From the NCBI GenBank assembly GCA_001592805.2, contig CP051142.1, forward strand, positions 3,459,332 to 3,523,331: a stretch of 64,000 nt of DNA, in the 5' to 3' direction. Made by a program: the position numbers and the translations under genes. The DNA comes from Peltaster fructicola (Eukaryota; Ascomycota; Dothideomycetes). Below are positions 32,501-46,349 of the stretch, one piece after another. Every line of letters starts with the position of its first letter. The stretch's first letter is position 1. The notes under the pieces were generated by a model. It was not told where the DNA came from and did not search any database. It saw nothing but the letters and a program-made list of their open reading frames with translations.

Positions 32501-34311
32501 TCGGTTCGACCAATCATTGAATGACACAAGCGAGGTCCCTGTAGATCTGAGGTCTACAAGCCATCTCGCGAGCAACTGTCGTCTTTCAGATACAAATTCA
32601 AGCCTCAAGCAGCGTCGATCTCGTCGGGTGCAACAGAAGAGAGGCCAGGACCTGCCTATTACAGCACTCGATGCAACGTTACGCTCGCAATTGATGACTC
32701 GCCATGCATCCCACATTCACATTCACAGTCCATCGTCCTTGGGCAGCTTTAAGCTGATCAACACCACACCAGACCTCGATCATCGGCGATGGCTTGCGCC
32801 TCGAAGCGCTGCTGCATGGCAGCTTGTCACATATCTCGACCACGTTGATGAAGTCCTAAGGAGCGTCACCTAGATCTGCGCTCACAGCATCTTGCACGAT
32901 CAGAAAGAGATGGAGGTCACACAAGTCTTGGTGATAGCGTCGAGGATATGGCACTCTGTCGGGACTCCTCGAGACTTCTGCCTATTGTCCGTTCAACATA
33001 TGAGTTCGGTAACAGTCACGACTTGCGCTCGTCCGTTGCGACATCCTAGCGTCCTGCAATGATTATGCTACAAGACTACCGACGGCTTGCGGGAGGTTCG
33101 TAGGCTGACAGCTAAGGACACGAGCTTCAGAAACTCATCTCAGGACTCGCGATACCCTTCTCATGTGCAAGATCGGCTGTATGCTCGAGTGCTCTGGTCA
33201 GCGCTGTTGCTACATCTACGATACGTGCTCGGTGGTTGCAAATGCATCAGCACTACATCTTTGGTACGAGGACATCTCCATCTGTAAGTCGACAGAGCCG
33301 CTGTCGTCCTGCGGTCTCGATCAGCTTGGCGCCACGGTGTGCATGTCCTAGCCAGGCCGGACGTAGAGCCATCAGAGCTCGATTGCATTGCTCCCAGATC
33401 AGCAAGCATGAGCAATACTCAACAAGCTGTGTCGTATGCTGCTCGCTCTCAGGATGTTGCTCAAACCTGAGTGATAGGAACACATATCGATGATTGTGGT
33501 AACCCGCGAAGAGCACTGTCTTCGTATTGCAAGCAGTCATCTCGCTCTCCTGGACGAACAAGAGTTCACCTGGCAGCTCTGGCTAACACAATCGTCCATG
33601 TCACGCCGAAGTTAGGACATACGACTGGTAAGCATGCCGTTCATGACAGCACACGCTGTGACCTCGCCATTACTCTTGCTCTGATTGGCGTCGTATCAGC
33701 GCCGTCGAACGACATGTCCGTTGTCACAGCATCGAAAGTGATCGTGGCCCTTATAGGCAGCCAGCGCAGTCTCGGACGGTCATGATCGCTTCTGAGGATG
33801 CTCGTTCGAAGTCTACGACCACTGCTTGTTTGCTATTTCTGCATTGGACGACTCGACGCCAGCACACTCCACTGCAAAGACTACTTTCTTGATGGTTGCA
33901 TTGGCTTTTCGTCTATTCAGCGTTGTGTCAACAGTAGGAGCATGAAAACCACTACCTCGAGTCGAATACGTCCAACCTTTGCGGCGCGGTGCCTATAAAC
34001 GCTCAGCTCGCCTCTAGCGAGATCTCTGAAACGACTCAGCCTCATAGCGGTCTTGCAGCGCATTTCCTCGTGTCAACACTACTCATAACATGGCAAATCT
34101 ATACGTCCACATTGTCTAGGATGCCGTATGGGAGAGACAACCTCAAGAGTACGATTATCAGCAACGTCGAGTTCAGTTTGATGCAAAACGTGATGCAATT
34201 CATGCAGCATGCGCATGAGGTGTTCTCCAGCGTACTCAGCCGCAAAGCTTACTATTCCTACGACCAGAATAGCTAGGGACCACACAACGCCTCGCGAAGC
34301 CTAATTTGTGG

Positions 34312-34320
34312 TATACATAA
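34312..34320 (+). promoter_or_regulatory. TATA-like element of first CPGC 7-TM gene
   Basis: TATACATAA lies 77 bp before the ATG at 34389. A similar TACATAATAAG lies 90 bp before the paralogous gene at 46350, so the element may be conserved between the copies. Confidence 0.4.
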
Positions 34321-34388
34321 CCCACCTGCTGGTGTCTGTACGAGCAAAGAAGCACCAAACTCGCACGACCATCCTCTTCGACTTCGCA

Positions 34389-35294
34389 ATGGCAGCGTAC
34401 TCATGGCCCTCAGGGTCGACATGTCCTGGTTGCGATACACCTCTTCAATTGACCGGTACTGGCTTTCAAGATTCCGATGTCCTGGCGCGATTCGTCCTCG
34501 TCTGCATGTCGCTGGTGGTCGCTTTCGGATGTGTGGTCTACTCTGTCGCATCTAGGTTGTTCCTGACCTTTGGAGCGGCGTTCGCAACCGCAGTGTAAGT
34601 CTGCCCTTCCATTTCCCCTCGACCTTGCTGACTCTCCAGCTATCTGGCACTTGTTGTGCTGACAGATACTGTGACGGAGAAGAGTATGACAACGACGTAT
34701 GCCTTCTTTATTGTCAATGTCTTCGTTGTGGCTTCTGGCTACCTGGCAGTCATATTGACGCTGGCTGCACTCGGTCAACTTGTTGGTGCGAGGCTCGCTA
34801 TACCCTCCTTCGTTCTGGCAGTACTCGCTCTTGTGAGTGTTGGTATGACTATCAGGGAGACGAATTACTTGGTCAACCTGTTGTACAGCTTGAAGGTTGA
34901 ATATGACTTGTTCGTTCAGCTCAGACGTCAAGCCTTCATTGTGGATCTGGTATTCAGATTGGCAGGGATGTTCACTGCTGCATATGTAGTAATCCTGAGC
35001 AAGGTAAGTTGTCCAGCCTTCGTTTGCACAATGCTAACCTTGTAGCCGTACGGTGTATTTGCTGCGGTTTTCCTCATCGTCCGGATGTTATGCGCCATTG
35101 CTCTGGATGGTGTCTACCTCACGCTGTGGGATGAGAATGGCAATGTGCAGCGGATCAGTCAATCGTCCTCGCACTATCTCAACGTGGCTCCGGGTGTTGA
35201 GAGTCTGTTGCAATCGATTGTGCTTGTGTTGCTGGTGATCGAAGGTCTGAGAGTGTCGAGAGAGTACGTCAAGGTCGATAGAGACTACGTATAA
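34389..35294 (+). CDS. CPGC-motif ~7-TM protein, copy 1 (unrecognised family)
   Basis: Three exons, 34389-34594, 34640-35003 and 35046-35294, with 45- and 42-bp introns. About 272 aa. The N terminus carries SWPSGSTCPGCDTPLQL, without a signal peptide. About seven hydrophobic segments follow (residues ~35-55, 57-75, 88-112, 122-140, 165-183, 190-212 and 238-255). I do not recognise the family. The second copy at 46350-47343 has the same two intron positions and phases and the same N-terminal motif W-P-S-G-S-x-C-P-G-C-x-T, so the two are paralogs despite low identity elsewhere. By topology it could be a receptor-like or channel-like membrane protein; this is inference only. The CPGC pair could bind a metal or form a disulfide. 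Confidence 0.75.
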
Positions 35295-38213
35295 TGTGTA
35301 TGGTACGTTTGTGTGCTTCCGAAGCGATTGACTGACAGTGTACGCATGGTAAAGGTGGGTATGCTGTTGAAGCAGTAGATTATGGCGGGCTTGCTGAACA
35401 GATAGAAGCGCTACAGCTCTGTGCTGTCCACAGATGCCATCACGTGTATCGTCCTGATGGTAATGGTGCTCAAGAGCCTTGTTGTGTTCATGCGTGGATA
35501 CAATCTTCGTTGTCGCTAAGCTTGGTGCGGTGCGCGCGAGTCATGTCATGTGGCTGCCAATATTTGTCACTCTTCGCTGCTACTCTCCTCCTCCATCGAC
35601 AACCCAATCAACAACATTCAATCTGTCGTCAACGATGCTACCGAAGCTGCAGCGCATCTGGAAGTGCACTTCCAGCTTCTCTAGGGTGACTTTGAGCCTG
35701 TCGACTGATTGAAGCTGTTGCTGTGGTGCCCATGCCATCCGACATCATAGGACGAAGGATGAACGGTGAGCAGTTGGGCCGACATGCTAACGAAGCAGAT
35801 GACCAGCGTCAAGGTCGATATTTCGCTCGTCGAAGCCTCACGAATGTCGGACCTTCACCATCACAAGATGTTCATATCATAGATGACCTTAGCACTCCCG
35901 ATGCATTGAACGATACCATTACACAGGTTGCCGTAAACTGAGACACAACTCAAGACAGGCCCACAAAGAAAAGCCGCATGCCAGCGAGCAGCCATAACAG
36001 AACATTCCTCCGTCATGTCAACGCCTTCAGCACCTCATCCTCTTCCACCGCCCTTCACCTAATCCATTCTTGCCTCGAGAGGCTGCGATCTCGACTCACA
36101 GCTGTTCTCAAGTCCGCCCCAAATCAGAAAAAGCTTGTATCATGGAGTCATACTGCAAGAGCCAGGGAAGACGTCGTTGTGCGACGCCCAAGGATCAGAA
36201 GCATGGGATTTGAGCAGGAATGAAAGCGGCTATGGTACAAGAGCAGGAGATGAACGCGTGCACAAGAGTAGTGACATCCCTTGCTCTAGACAGAAAGAGC
36301 ATGGAGATTGCAGACATATCCCAAGCATGCTAGGACAGGTATTGCTGTCATTGCAGAAGCATGAGAATCAACGGTGCCATGCTCTCGGGATTGTCATTCC
36401 ACACGCTGTCGTGTCTCACGCCTGTCAGAGCCGATTCTTGTACATCACACCTCACAGCATGCTTGAGCTTGCCGCGGCGAGCTTGAATATCACAACCTGT
36501 CCTAGCTCTTGCAATGGTGCAGCTCCTGGTTTGGTCACAAGGGCAGCGTTCTTCATTCGAGACGGAGCTCTATCTATCGATGCCGGGAGCCAGCACATGC
36601 AAGAACCTATCTCGTCGACAAACATCAGGACGCTTATGCATAACAACAAGCTCTCGATCTTCATGCTTCGACCGCTACGACACCAGCAGTGCTGCATACG
36701 TACACTTCTCGGCCACGATGAGCATCGTACAACTCTTGTGCTTCAACGTCGTCTTTGCCTCGAAGATAATGTTTCCTTCACGACTTCGACAGACTACAGA
36801 CAACCTCCGAAGAGGAATCGACAGCTTCAAGGTTCTTCTGCACGCTTACGTCTTTGGAGGAGAATCGTACTCTTGCTCTTATCATCGATGAGTCCTAGCT
36901 ACCATCAGCATCGGAGTGGCGCACAACAGCTGCGCTTCGGACACAGTCGACATCACACGTCAAACGATCGACCACCAGGGCTGTCCATCAAATCAAAGCG
37001 ACAGACACAATTGCGTCGCTGACATACCAAGGACTCCTATAGATCGCCATAGGACCTGCTCTCGAGCGATGACTGAGCAACAGCTAACCTTCTCGAATAG
37101 CGCTAACAGTCATTGTATGCCAGGCAAGCATGTCTTCACAATACTCTCAAGATCCTCCAATGACACGCAGAGACGTGGAGGCGGGCTATGGATGCGTACA
37201 ACTTCAGCTTCTTTGAGCTATCTCCAGAGTATCCTAGCAAACGTCAGGTCTTCGGATGAATGCAAGGCCGTTGCCAACGCCAGCAATCGATGGCCTTCTG
37301 CCGGCGACATGATGTTCCAGATCATTGCGTCCAGCGTATGAGTCCTCATGCACTGCTACTTTCAGTAATCTACAAGGTGTAGCTGGACGTGGTGGTCGCT
37401 ATAGTCCATGGGCGCATGGATTCTCACAAGGCCTACTACTGCTCTGACTACACGTAGATGCGCAGTGGACATGCATCTTGCGAGTTGCATCCCGCAAGAC
37501 GCTTCGCTTGGCCGTCTTTCACACCTTCCGATCGCCCTGGTCAATGTCTGGTCTTCCAAAACACTATTCTTGTACATGCGATCGCTTGTACGAGCAGCTG
37601 GCTGCAGTTTCGTTAGCACCAGAGCCGACAGTCGACGCAACATCACCATACTGTTCGCGGATCTGCACCGACTCCAGTAGCAGGGCAGAGAGGCTAGAGT
37701 ACGGGCCTGCTGATCACACTTTGCGATAGGCAGCAGAAGGCTACAAAGAGTAAGTCATGGCGACATCGCCTGGTCTCACATATACTCCTTTTCTTTGATC
37801 ATGCTTACGGTGTCCTTTGCAGTTTGGCACAACGTAAGTATCCTCCTTGCTTAGTAGGTATATCGTTCTGCTTGGTAAACCTTCGCAGTCCATCTTGTCC
37901 CGATTGACTGCGGTACATACCAGCTTGCCCTGTTCCTGTGTCACTGGTTCCTTTTGTTAAGCTGTCTTTGTCTGGCTTGAGAATGCGATTGACTTGCAGA
38001 AAGCTTGACGGCATATACAAAACAAGTTTACTGCTTCCACCTCCTACTTCCTACAATTACAACACTACAGCCAGGGTCAGTACACGAACGTTTGGAATCG
38101 CCCAGACGCCATATCGGCTGCCTTCACAGAACTCTTCGAGAGCTAACAGTACGAGCGACGCTTCGTAGGTTTGCTGAAACTTAAGCGCACAGCTCGTTGA
38201 CCACACAGTTAGC
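35295..38213. other. subtelomeric gene-poor stretch with one long start-less frame
   Basis: No supported gene. It contains a plus-strand frame open over 36135-37022 (about 295 codons), starting at TTG, whose product is basic and Ser/His-rich with no recognisable domain. The right end (TATACAAAAC near 38014, then a pyrimidine-rich tract) probably serves as promoter and leader of the 38214 gene. Confidence 0.4.
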
Positions 38214-39122
38214 ATGGCATCCTCAGGCGATCCAAAGCCGTTCTTCGGGCCACCACTACCCTCAGCTGATGCTATCGATCCGAGACTACTGGAGACCATA
38301 CACGGTGAAGACGATCTGTTCGAAAATGAGAAGCTCATGCTTGGCTGGACGCCTGGCGTCACCATAGCAGAGCGTACAGCGGCTGAACTGCGTAGAGTTC
38401 GCTTCAAGATCGACATGATGACTGAGCGCTTTCCATCGCTGTTGAGCCTAGACTGTCCAGACAAGACTTTGTTCTTCTCTGGATCCATCAAGGCTATGGG
38501 CTGGTACCAGGATCTTGAGCAGCACCCTGTCATGTCAACCGACGGCAAGCTGTTCTTCGACGACTCGCTACACGTCCGCTCAATCTGTACTGAGATCGCC
38601 AGATCGTGGGACGATAGATTGCTCTTTCCAGAGCTTGATCGATTTAGATCCTTCATCATCACGGTCGTACGCACACCAATCATATTTCCGATCATGGCCG
38701 CCTTACGCTGGTACTTCAAGCATGTGCGTGCCGACATTCCTTTCAAAGTCAGTGCAGAACGACCCGGGCGATATGTGAGTCGGTCTGAGGGTCGTCTTCC
38801 GAGGAGAACGTCCTCCCGCCACGCCATTGATGTGATGGTTCTACCAGTACGCTGCGTTCCAGATGGCAGCTTCTTTCCTGGATGCTGGAATGTCTTCCAC
38901 TTCGAAGTCGTACCAGACAAGGCAGTGTTCAGAGATCTCCGCAAACGAGTCGCATGTTCGGGGCAGTCGAACGTCCTGAAGGTCCAGCAGATCGTAGAGA
39001 CGGTAACACCGTGCAGTATGATTCTTGATCCTTACGGTGAAGAGCAACATCGCAAAGGTGAAGCTTCCTATGATGAGAAACTGATGGAGTTTTGCGATTA
39101 CACCCTTGCGGACCTTCTCTGA
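38214..39122 (+). CDS. hypothetical protein, single exon
   Basis: 302 aa, ATG start, no signal peptide. I do not recognise the family. The N-terminal ~35 residues are Pro/Asp-rich, followed by mixed helices and strands with LRRVRFKIDMMTERFPSLL, GWYQDLEQ and RSFIITVVRTPIIFPIMAALRW (a moderately hydrophobic helix at ~147-170), then NVFHFEVVPDKAVFRDLRKR near residue 225-245. A GTGAGT...CTACCAG pair (38775-38847) looks like an intron, but removing it shifts the frame into an unlikely Ser-rich product, so I keep the gene unspliced. The even, hydrophobic-core-like pattern argues that it is truly coding. A long antisense frame covers it, as expected from codon bias. Confidence 0.6.
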   Translation: MASSGDPKPFFGPPLPSADAIDPRLLETIHGEDDLFENEKLMLGWTPGVTIAERTAAELRRVRFKIDMMTERFPSLLSLDCPDKTLFFSGSIKAMGWYQDLEQHPVMSTDGKLFFDDSLHVRSICTEIARSWDDRLLFPELDRFRSFIITVVRTPIIFPIMAALRWYFKHVRADIPFKVSAERPGRYVSRSEGRLPRRTSSRHAIDVMVLPVRCVPDGSFFPGCWNVFHFEVVPDKAVFRDLRKRVACSGQSNVLKVQQIVETVTPCSMILDPYGEEQHRKGEASYDEKLMEFCDYTLADLL

Positions 39123-42100
39123 GCCTAATCGACATGAGCGTTCGAGCTGCCAGTGTCACAATCAATGCTGGCTAGTAGCGGATGCATGGGCAGATTGTCG
39201 CTAATGCGTCGACGAGCCACGAGTCTGTGAAGGGTGTCTCGCAAAGAACGAGTGTTTGATACGAGCACAGCACAGCCATGTGGACAGTAGCGAAGGTAGA
39301 CAGAGTACCATAGCGAACAATAGTGAAGTTATGCTGCCTTTCCTGTGGGCATAGGGCGACGTGGCGAACGGTATCAGAGATGTGCTGCTCAAAGCCGGCT
39401 TCTTTTGACCTCACTTCTTGACATCCTACAACAACCTCAGCTATCACATCTTTCCCATTATTCGTCCGATTATGATGCTGATCAGTTGATATGAGAGCTC
39501 TGATGATGCGGGTCTGTTACGACACTTGCGCTGATGGACAGAGACGATCTACAACACCCGCGCGATGCGCCGTAGCATCAATTGCTCGAGAACAACAACA
39601 GAAGCAATTACTGACACGACTGCGCTGCGTACATAGCAACGTCACCTCAAGCATCGACTGCTTTGCTACGACTGCGACCATCAAGCAGCATCAAGTACAA
39701 ATTCTTCGATCTCATACCGTGGCAATCACCATGTATACCTAGGCACTCCATCGCCACACCACTTCGATGCAACACGGCCAAGAGGTGGGAGTACATGGCG
39801 CACTGTCAACAGACAGAAGTTGTCTACATGCTCGTGTGTCGGCTAAACATACACAGCTGTCGCTAGATCACCGCAATCATCGAATGATTCGTCTATAGAG
39901 CCAACGATGTCTTGTTCTGACGAGTAACGATAAGAGGTCACACTCCATCTCTGCACTGCATGAGCACGCATGACAACACTCCCAGGTACTAGAGCACTGT
40001 CTATGAGCGATGCACGAACGAATGCTCCATCTCCCGCCTCCTAGCCTCACCTCGATCAATGCCGACTAGCAACAACCCGCTGACCAGACCCTGCACCTCT
40101 TCTACAGCTATAATCATGGCTATATGTGCGTGCCCTCATACAGTCACGACGCTGGGGAGCTCTGGGTACCTCGATGAGTCCTGCGATTGAGCTTTCGGCT
40201 GATGCTTGAGCATACCAAACAAACATAAGATACAGCAGGCGATGCCTCTGTGACATCACAGGCAAGAGCAAGATTGACAAGACCGTTGCGACTGGCCAAC
40301 ATCGAGCTATATGCACTGATTATGGGGCAGGAGCGCCGTTATCAGCTCAGCTCACTGCTCGTTGCTAGCAGCCTCAGCTTACGAGGACTGTGAGTCTTAA
40401 GCCAATTGCTCCACCTTCACTCGCGGACCACTACCGGTCCAGCATCCAGTGTCACAGGCCGCGACAGACCCAAGCCCGGCCGTTGCAATCGAACATCGTC
40501 GCCAAGCCTCATGCTGTCTGGCGAAGTGGAGCTGTTTACCATGAACACAGTCGTAGACGAGCTTCGGTCATACTATCATGGAGCACACCCATAGGCCATG
40601 CTCTGCTGCTGGTCGCTGGCGGTGTCGCTCTCTGCTACCTGCGTGTCCTGTCAACACGGTCTCTCCACCCTTCCCATCTCCCTCTAGACAGTTCTCCAGG
40701 GCGGCGAGACACTGATCAGCATGTCAACGCCAGTGGCTGTTCTGAGTGTTCAAGCTCTGTGTGATACGCACTATACTCGCAGGTGCGACTGACGGCGCCA
40801 GTACAAAATTCGAATTCCACCATCTATGCTACGGCATTTCCTTGTTCCACACTTGTTCTCGAATCATCTAATCACAACGAGCATGGTCATTGACGATGCA
40901 TACATTCATGACGGTCTACTGACCACCACGCTTATCGTCAGGGATCGAAAATGCTCTGATGCTGTACCGATGTTGCTTGCGTCGGCACGACCAAGAACGA
41001 GCCATCCACATACTCAACGGTGTCGATCCTCTATCAGCTAGGTCCTCACGATGTGCATCAGAAACGAGCGTAACGACTCTACTCAACACATGGTAGAGCA
41101 AGGATCTTCTTCGTGCTGCATTTCCGTGTCTCTAGTCGAAAACACTTCCTTCGAGCTGCTACCCAGCAAGTCGTCGTCAGCTTCACATTGATTGACAGCA
41201 GAGGACCATCCTTGCCTTCAAGCTCACCATCTAGCGTATACAGTCGGCCTCAACCGCTGCATCTGCATCAGCGCAGCGAAAGAAGCCCTCCTGAGCTAAT
41301 AGCAACTATTTCTCCGGTACCGCCTTCGATGCTCCTCGTTGACTCGACTATCGCCGTACAGGGTATTCATTCATCTTCGCCATCCCCACTTGTGAGCCTG
41401 AATTATGACTTCTCGAATTCGCACCGATTCGGGCTATGGCCGCCAGGTCGTCACATCACCTGCGCAGTCCAGATAGGGCTTCGCCAGATCCATGCTCAAC
41501 AAGCCGGTGAATTCCGTACTGATTCCTCTATCATTCAAGTCGCTAGAAGGACGAGGCATCAAGGTGCGAAGAGCACGCAAGAGATGTCTATTGCTATACC
41601 TGTTTGAGCATTCAGTCTTGAGGGAGACTCTGTGTGTCCTACGGTGGCTCGAAGGTTGGATATACGCTGCAACCATTCGAGTGATATTCTGAGCGTCGTG
41701 GAGGGCATACTCGACTGAGCTTCAGCCCGCAATCTGTGGTGTCATCAGTGATCTCTGAATCAGTCCGCATGGTAACTATCGGTACTGCTTGGCTGCACTT
41801 CGCACTCTCACCATTGCTGAGATGCTTCCTGGTCTTATAGCTGCTCAACTTGGCCTTTACTCAGGTGCAATCGCAGTGCAGGCCTCGCGATCACAAAGCA
41901 GTCGTAGCCACAGGAGTCCAGTGATACTCAGAAGCACAACGCACGAGGACACATCGGCGACGCTGATCCTGCCAACAAGGCTGGCTCTTGTCATACTCTA
42001 GCATAGACATGATTGTGGCATTGGTGCTCTCTTCTCCTGAGTACGAACATAACTTAGCTCGTTGGCAACTGCTTGAGGCACTGTGAGTATCTTGCTCAGC

Positions 42101-45100
42101 GGCATGTAGTCATAGCCTCTCAGTGTCTCACACCGGCGACACATCACGGCTGAGTCCACACAATCGTGCCAGCAACTCGACAACTCGACAACGACTTCAC
42201 GCTACAGGGCACAGCAAACTCTCGATCTTGCTTCATGCAGCGGGTATCCACTCCACTGATAGACCGAAACGGCTCACGCTTCCTGGGCTCATTCTCGAGA
42301 TCACAAGGCCTGTAGTGGTTTCTGACGTCTTCCAAACAAGCAATCTGAACGTGGAGGACATCGACTCTATCCAGCTTTGCTCATATCATGGGCAAACTAC
42401 GACCTTACAAGCAGTCGACTGACCTCGATACCACCATGGCAGACTCATTACTCGACTACACGTCACTCGATACTGAACAGACCGCCAGGCGGGATCTCTC
42501 ATACGAATCGACCCCTGCTATGTATTCACATGGCGCTGCTATCATTGAAGCAGCCGAGCGTCTGGCATATCTGAGTCACGGAGGCTCTATACCGAACTGC
42601 AGCAGCCGTGCAGTAAGCTACTCACTATGAAGAGCTGCTAAAGTTTGTCCAAGTCTGTTGTACCTCACTGCCGCCTGCTTCAGCTGGCTGTGCCCAACAC
42701 AAGCAGTGTTGTCCTCACAAGCAGAACCTCATTCTTGTCGCCAATGGGTCGAGCATTATCACGAGGGCCCGTCATCAGCCTGGTGAAGCACAATGGACAT
42801 CTTTGTCTCGCCAAGGACTTTGAAATCGTCCAGGACTCTCATCTAGTATGCCATCGGTAGTTGCGACGCTCACGTAGAGGTCCCTCTAGAGAAGAAGCGT
42901 CATCCTGATGGTATCATCACAGGCAATGCTCCAAGGACACATCACCGGCATTAGCGGACGGAGAGCAGCAGCGACAGGAAGGCCCATGCAATCATGAGCT
43001 CTTGTCCATAGCAACGCAGCATCATTGTCGGTCGGCATATCGTCGCTCGGACACTTTTGAGCTTGCACAGCTGGCCTTACCCTTCCAGATGGGCCTGGTC
43101 CCAGACACGAGAGTGTTCTTTGCTGCTCACCACGGAGACATCTTTCGTGCTCGCCCCAGTCATGCTCAACTAATATGCTAGCACCGAGCCTCTGCTCTCA
43201 TTGTCCACCATGACGGGAACAATCGACCATATTGGAACTGCTGTTATGGGCTTGTGGTTCAGCTGGTCGTTGCGAATTCTCTACAAACACATAACCTACA
43301 GCGGGCCTTGAACTCCTATCGCTGTCATGAGTATTGGGGACTTGACGGCTCGCTGCTCTTGCTGCAGAAGACCTCTTGAACCGGATATCGGCGTCCTTGT
43401 CAGGTCCATCCAGATCCATCGGCCAAGTGCTGCAAGTGATCTTATCCAAACCATCTTCTGTTCGTCATCTTCCTCTTCGTCGGTCATGATTGCTCCCTGT
43501 CTGCAAAGCATCAATCCGCGAGAGTCAGCGCAACTCGTCACGCACTGCTATCGACCGTGTGCTCGTGTTGTTGACCGTTCGGACCCGTTATCCGACCTGG
43601 ATAGGCAGCTTGTCAACGCTCAGCGATGCTCTCTGAAGTATGCATCGTTGCTGCAGTCATCTCCCGCGTACACAGGTTCACGAACGGAATGAGGCGTGGC
43701 AGAACTCCGCGAAGCTTCTCTGAGGGACAGCAACCTGCGCATGCTACGAAATTGCCAACGCTTCAAAAGTTGCTGTAATCGAGGGAACATATCCGACTCG
43801 ACATACTCGTCATATCTGATTGATATTGTCGGAGCCGTTCGCTCTCAATCTGCAGTCGAACAATCGTCAAGCTCAGCTGAGCAAAAGCCCTTGACGACCA
43901 CGGGATACTTGAATGCCTCCAGTCGCGCATACACAGTCTTCAGCCATCTCATTAGAGCCGTCAGAGCATCCTCGACGTATGCGCAGTTTCCACTTCCTCT
44001 TCCTCTTCTTCGTCATGACGCTGTAGTCTTGCGCAATCCATCGACGAAGCAGGACATCAGCCAAGTCCGACAGTGCCGATTCTTGTCGCTCTCATGTCAT
44101 GAGACTCTGGTCTATGAACAATATTCATGACAGTATAGATCAAATCGATACTGGTGAGGATCAGAGCTCGCCGGCTACAACATCGAGATTAGGTACGTCG
44201 AAGCTGAGAATCGTCTTGCACGGCACCAACATGCTACTGATGATCGGATACTCGAAAGTGTTTGGCCACTTTCGGTGCTATGACGACAGCCACAGCCCCT
44301 ACGCTCATCTGAATGCATCGTCCGGTATGACTGATCCGCACGAGGCATGGGACGTCAGATCTCACGGTACCTCGCCTGGTCGAACATTGAGGAGACGAGG
44401 AGCCGTTTCATTTGTCGTCCACATACAGTATGGTGCTCAGCGATAGCTGTCGGCACAGCACCGGCAGCATCTTGTCCTCCTGGCTGACTTGCAGGGTGAT
44501 GTACCCTTCACTGGCCAATATCGATTGCAAGCTTCTCGAGCAGCATACATGAGAGACTGGTTTACGATACACATCTGCGGTCGATGGGAGCCAACTCACT
44601 CCGTCTGCCAGGTATATGCTGCTCCTACACACTTGAGCTTTGCGAGGTCCGCCTGTTTGGTCCTTCAGCTCGATAGAACCCCAGCTCTGTCAGCAACCGC
44701 CTTGTCGCTAGCAAAGTCAACAACTATGCTTCTCCATCGAGGAGCTGAGTATGATCAGCTACCATCATCGACCATAGCTCAGAAGCTTGAGTACAACAAG
44801 GTCAGCATAGCGGACGACCATTGTATATGGCGAGAGTGCAATTCCTGGAGATCGATGACGGGTATCAAGGAGTCTGCAAGATGACTGTCGCTGGTCACCA
44901 GAAATACGGCTGCTAGAGAATCAGATACCTGAACGAGTGCTTGTCGACAAGTCCATCATTCTAGCGAAGGCCACATCGTGTAGGCTATCACTCGGCCACA
45001 TAGAGGACCATGAAAGAACGCACGACTGATGGACTGCTCGATTGCTTAGAAAGCTGGTGATGAGCACCACCTACTCCAGCCATGCTGAACAAGCCCTGTC

Positions 45101-46349
45101 TGAGACTGTCAATCATACGCAGCTGTTGCAGCGTGCGTTCCTCTTGCTCTTGTCAGCTTGCAACAAAGCTTACGCTGCTATGCTGTCGGCTGAGTCGCTC
45201 GATGAGAACCATTCGCAGTGATCAGCGCCAACTCGATTCATCATACGACATCTTGCAAGGCTTTGTAATCTGGCATCACCGCTCAGTCACGGTGGGAACA
45301 TCGTCTGCATCAAGACAAGCACAGCATCGCAGCCATCGCACGAAAGCCGATGCTGTCTTGATCGAGTCTGTCAGGTCGACGTAGTCCCTGGATCGTGAGG
45401 TGCGCTTGCTCAGCAGTTGTTCAGAATGCTCGCAGCTGCAGCATCGTCGAAGCTGTCATCCAGCACATCGTACAATGCCGTCTACTCTGTCATCTTGCAG
45501 CTCCGGCAGCACTTTCGAGGACGATATCGCAGTCACCGTATGCTGGCGCTATCAGGGACGCAGCGATAGGAGCCTTGCTCGATGCTGTCCTCGAGGACCC
45601 TTGCTATGAACGTCGATGCGTCGCCGGACGGCACTCCTTACCATTCCGACCTGACCGCGCAAGCGCATCATGTGCTCTGGACCAACCCATCATCTCTTGT
45701 CTTCTTCTTGGTGCGATCTTGGATACTGAATTGTGGCGGTCACTCAGATGGTCCTATGGAGCAATTCCTGATCGTGCACAACTAACTTCATGCACTGCGC
45801 AGGGCGCGACACACCGGTGGACCACGGACTGGTCTCAGAGACGTTCACAAGCAGCGCAAGTATCGCGCGTGATGCACAAGCTGCGCACACGACCACAGCG
45901 ACAAGCACGATGGTATGACTGGAACAGAGTTAGAGCCAAGACAGCGAAATAGCGAAGGATTTCCAGCCGCATGGCGCCGCAATCCTGCGGATTGACAGCA
46001 AGGATGGAAGAGCGCCACTCGGCCACAGCTTCAGGTATTGCCGTATGCAGACGACGATCAACGCGCTCATGCGCGCCCAATGCCAGCGATCGCAATCCTG
46101 CAGCAATGCTATCACATGGCGCCATAGACAGGCTATGTATCTGCTGCGCCTCATGTACAAGAGCTAGCTTTACACAAACAAAGCTTATGCTTCCTACAGA
46201 AATAGACCTGATACAGGCTAATGTATTGGCCCCCAATTGCAGCGCCTCATCTCCTGGGGTACATAATAAGGTCGCTGATCCTCTTGAGAGTGTGTTCACC
46301 TTGCAGAGCAGATTCGAAAGATCACCCGCTCCCAATCGACCGCCAAACA
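39123..46349. other. subtelomeric gene desert, second segment
   Basis: 7.2 kb with no convincing gene. Many frames of 100-186 codons exist on both strands (for example 45395-45952 + and 45835-46395 -), but they lack ATG-led, domain-like or spliced structure and overlap each other. Base composition is balanced. No transposon ends or tRNA recognised. The right end holds the promoter of copy 2 of the CPGC family. Confidence 0.45.
46260..46270 (+). promoter_or_regulatory. TATA-like element of second CPGC 7-TM gene
   Basis: TACATAATAAG lies 90 bp upstream of the ATG, in a position comparable to TATACATAA before the first copy. Confidence 0.35.

Larger units (their letters stand above)
32025..34388. 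other. subtelomeric intergenic stretch with tiny duplications
   Basis: No gene supported. It includes the promoter of the jacalin-like gene on the left, a pair of adjacent ~12-bp duplications near 32.45 kb, and on the right the promoter of the first CPGC 7-TM gene. Confidence 0.45.

Noticed and set aside
38775-38847. Possible GTGAGT...CTACCAG intron in the 38214 gene
   Set aside because: Removal (73 bp) shifts into a Ser-rich, unlikely product, whereas the unspliced frame continues with a plausible folded sequence.
38057-38944. 295-codon minus-strand frame
   Set aside because: It is antisense to the better supported plus-strand gene at 38214-39122 and is explained by codon bias of that gene.
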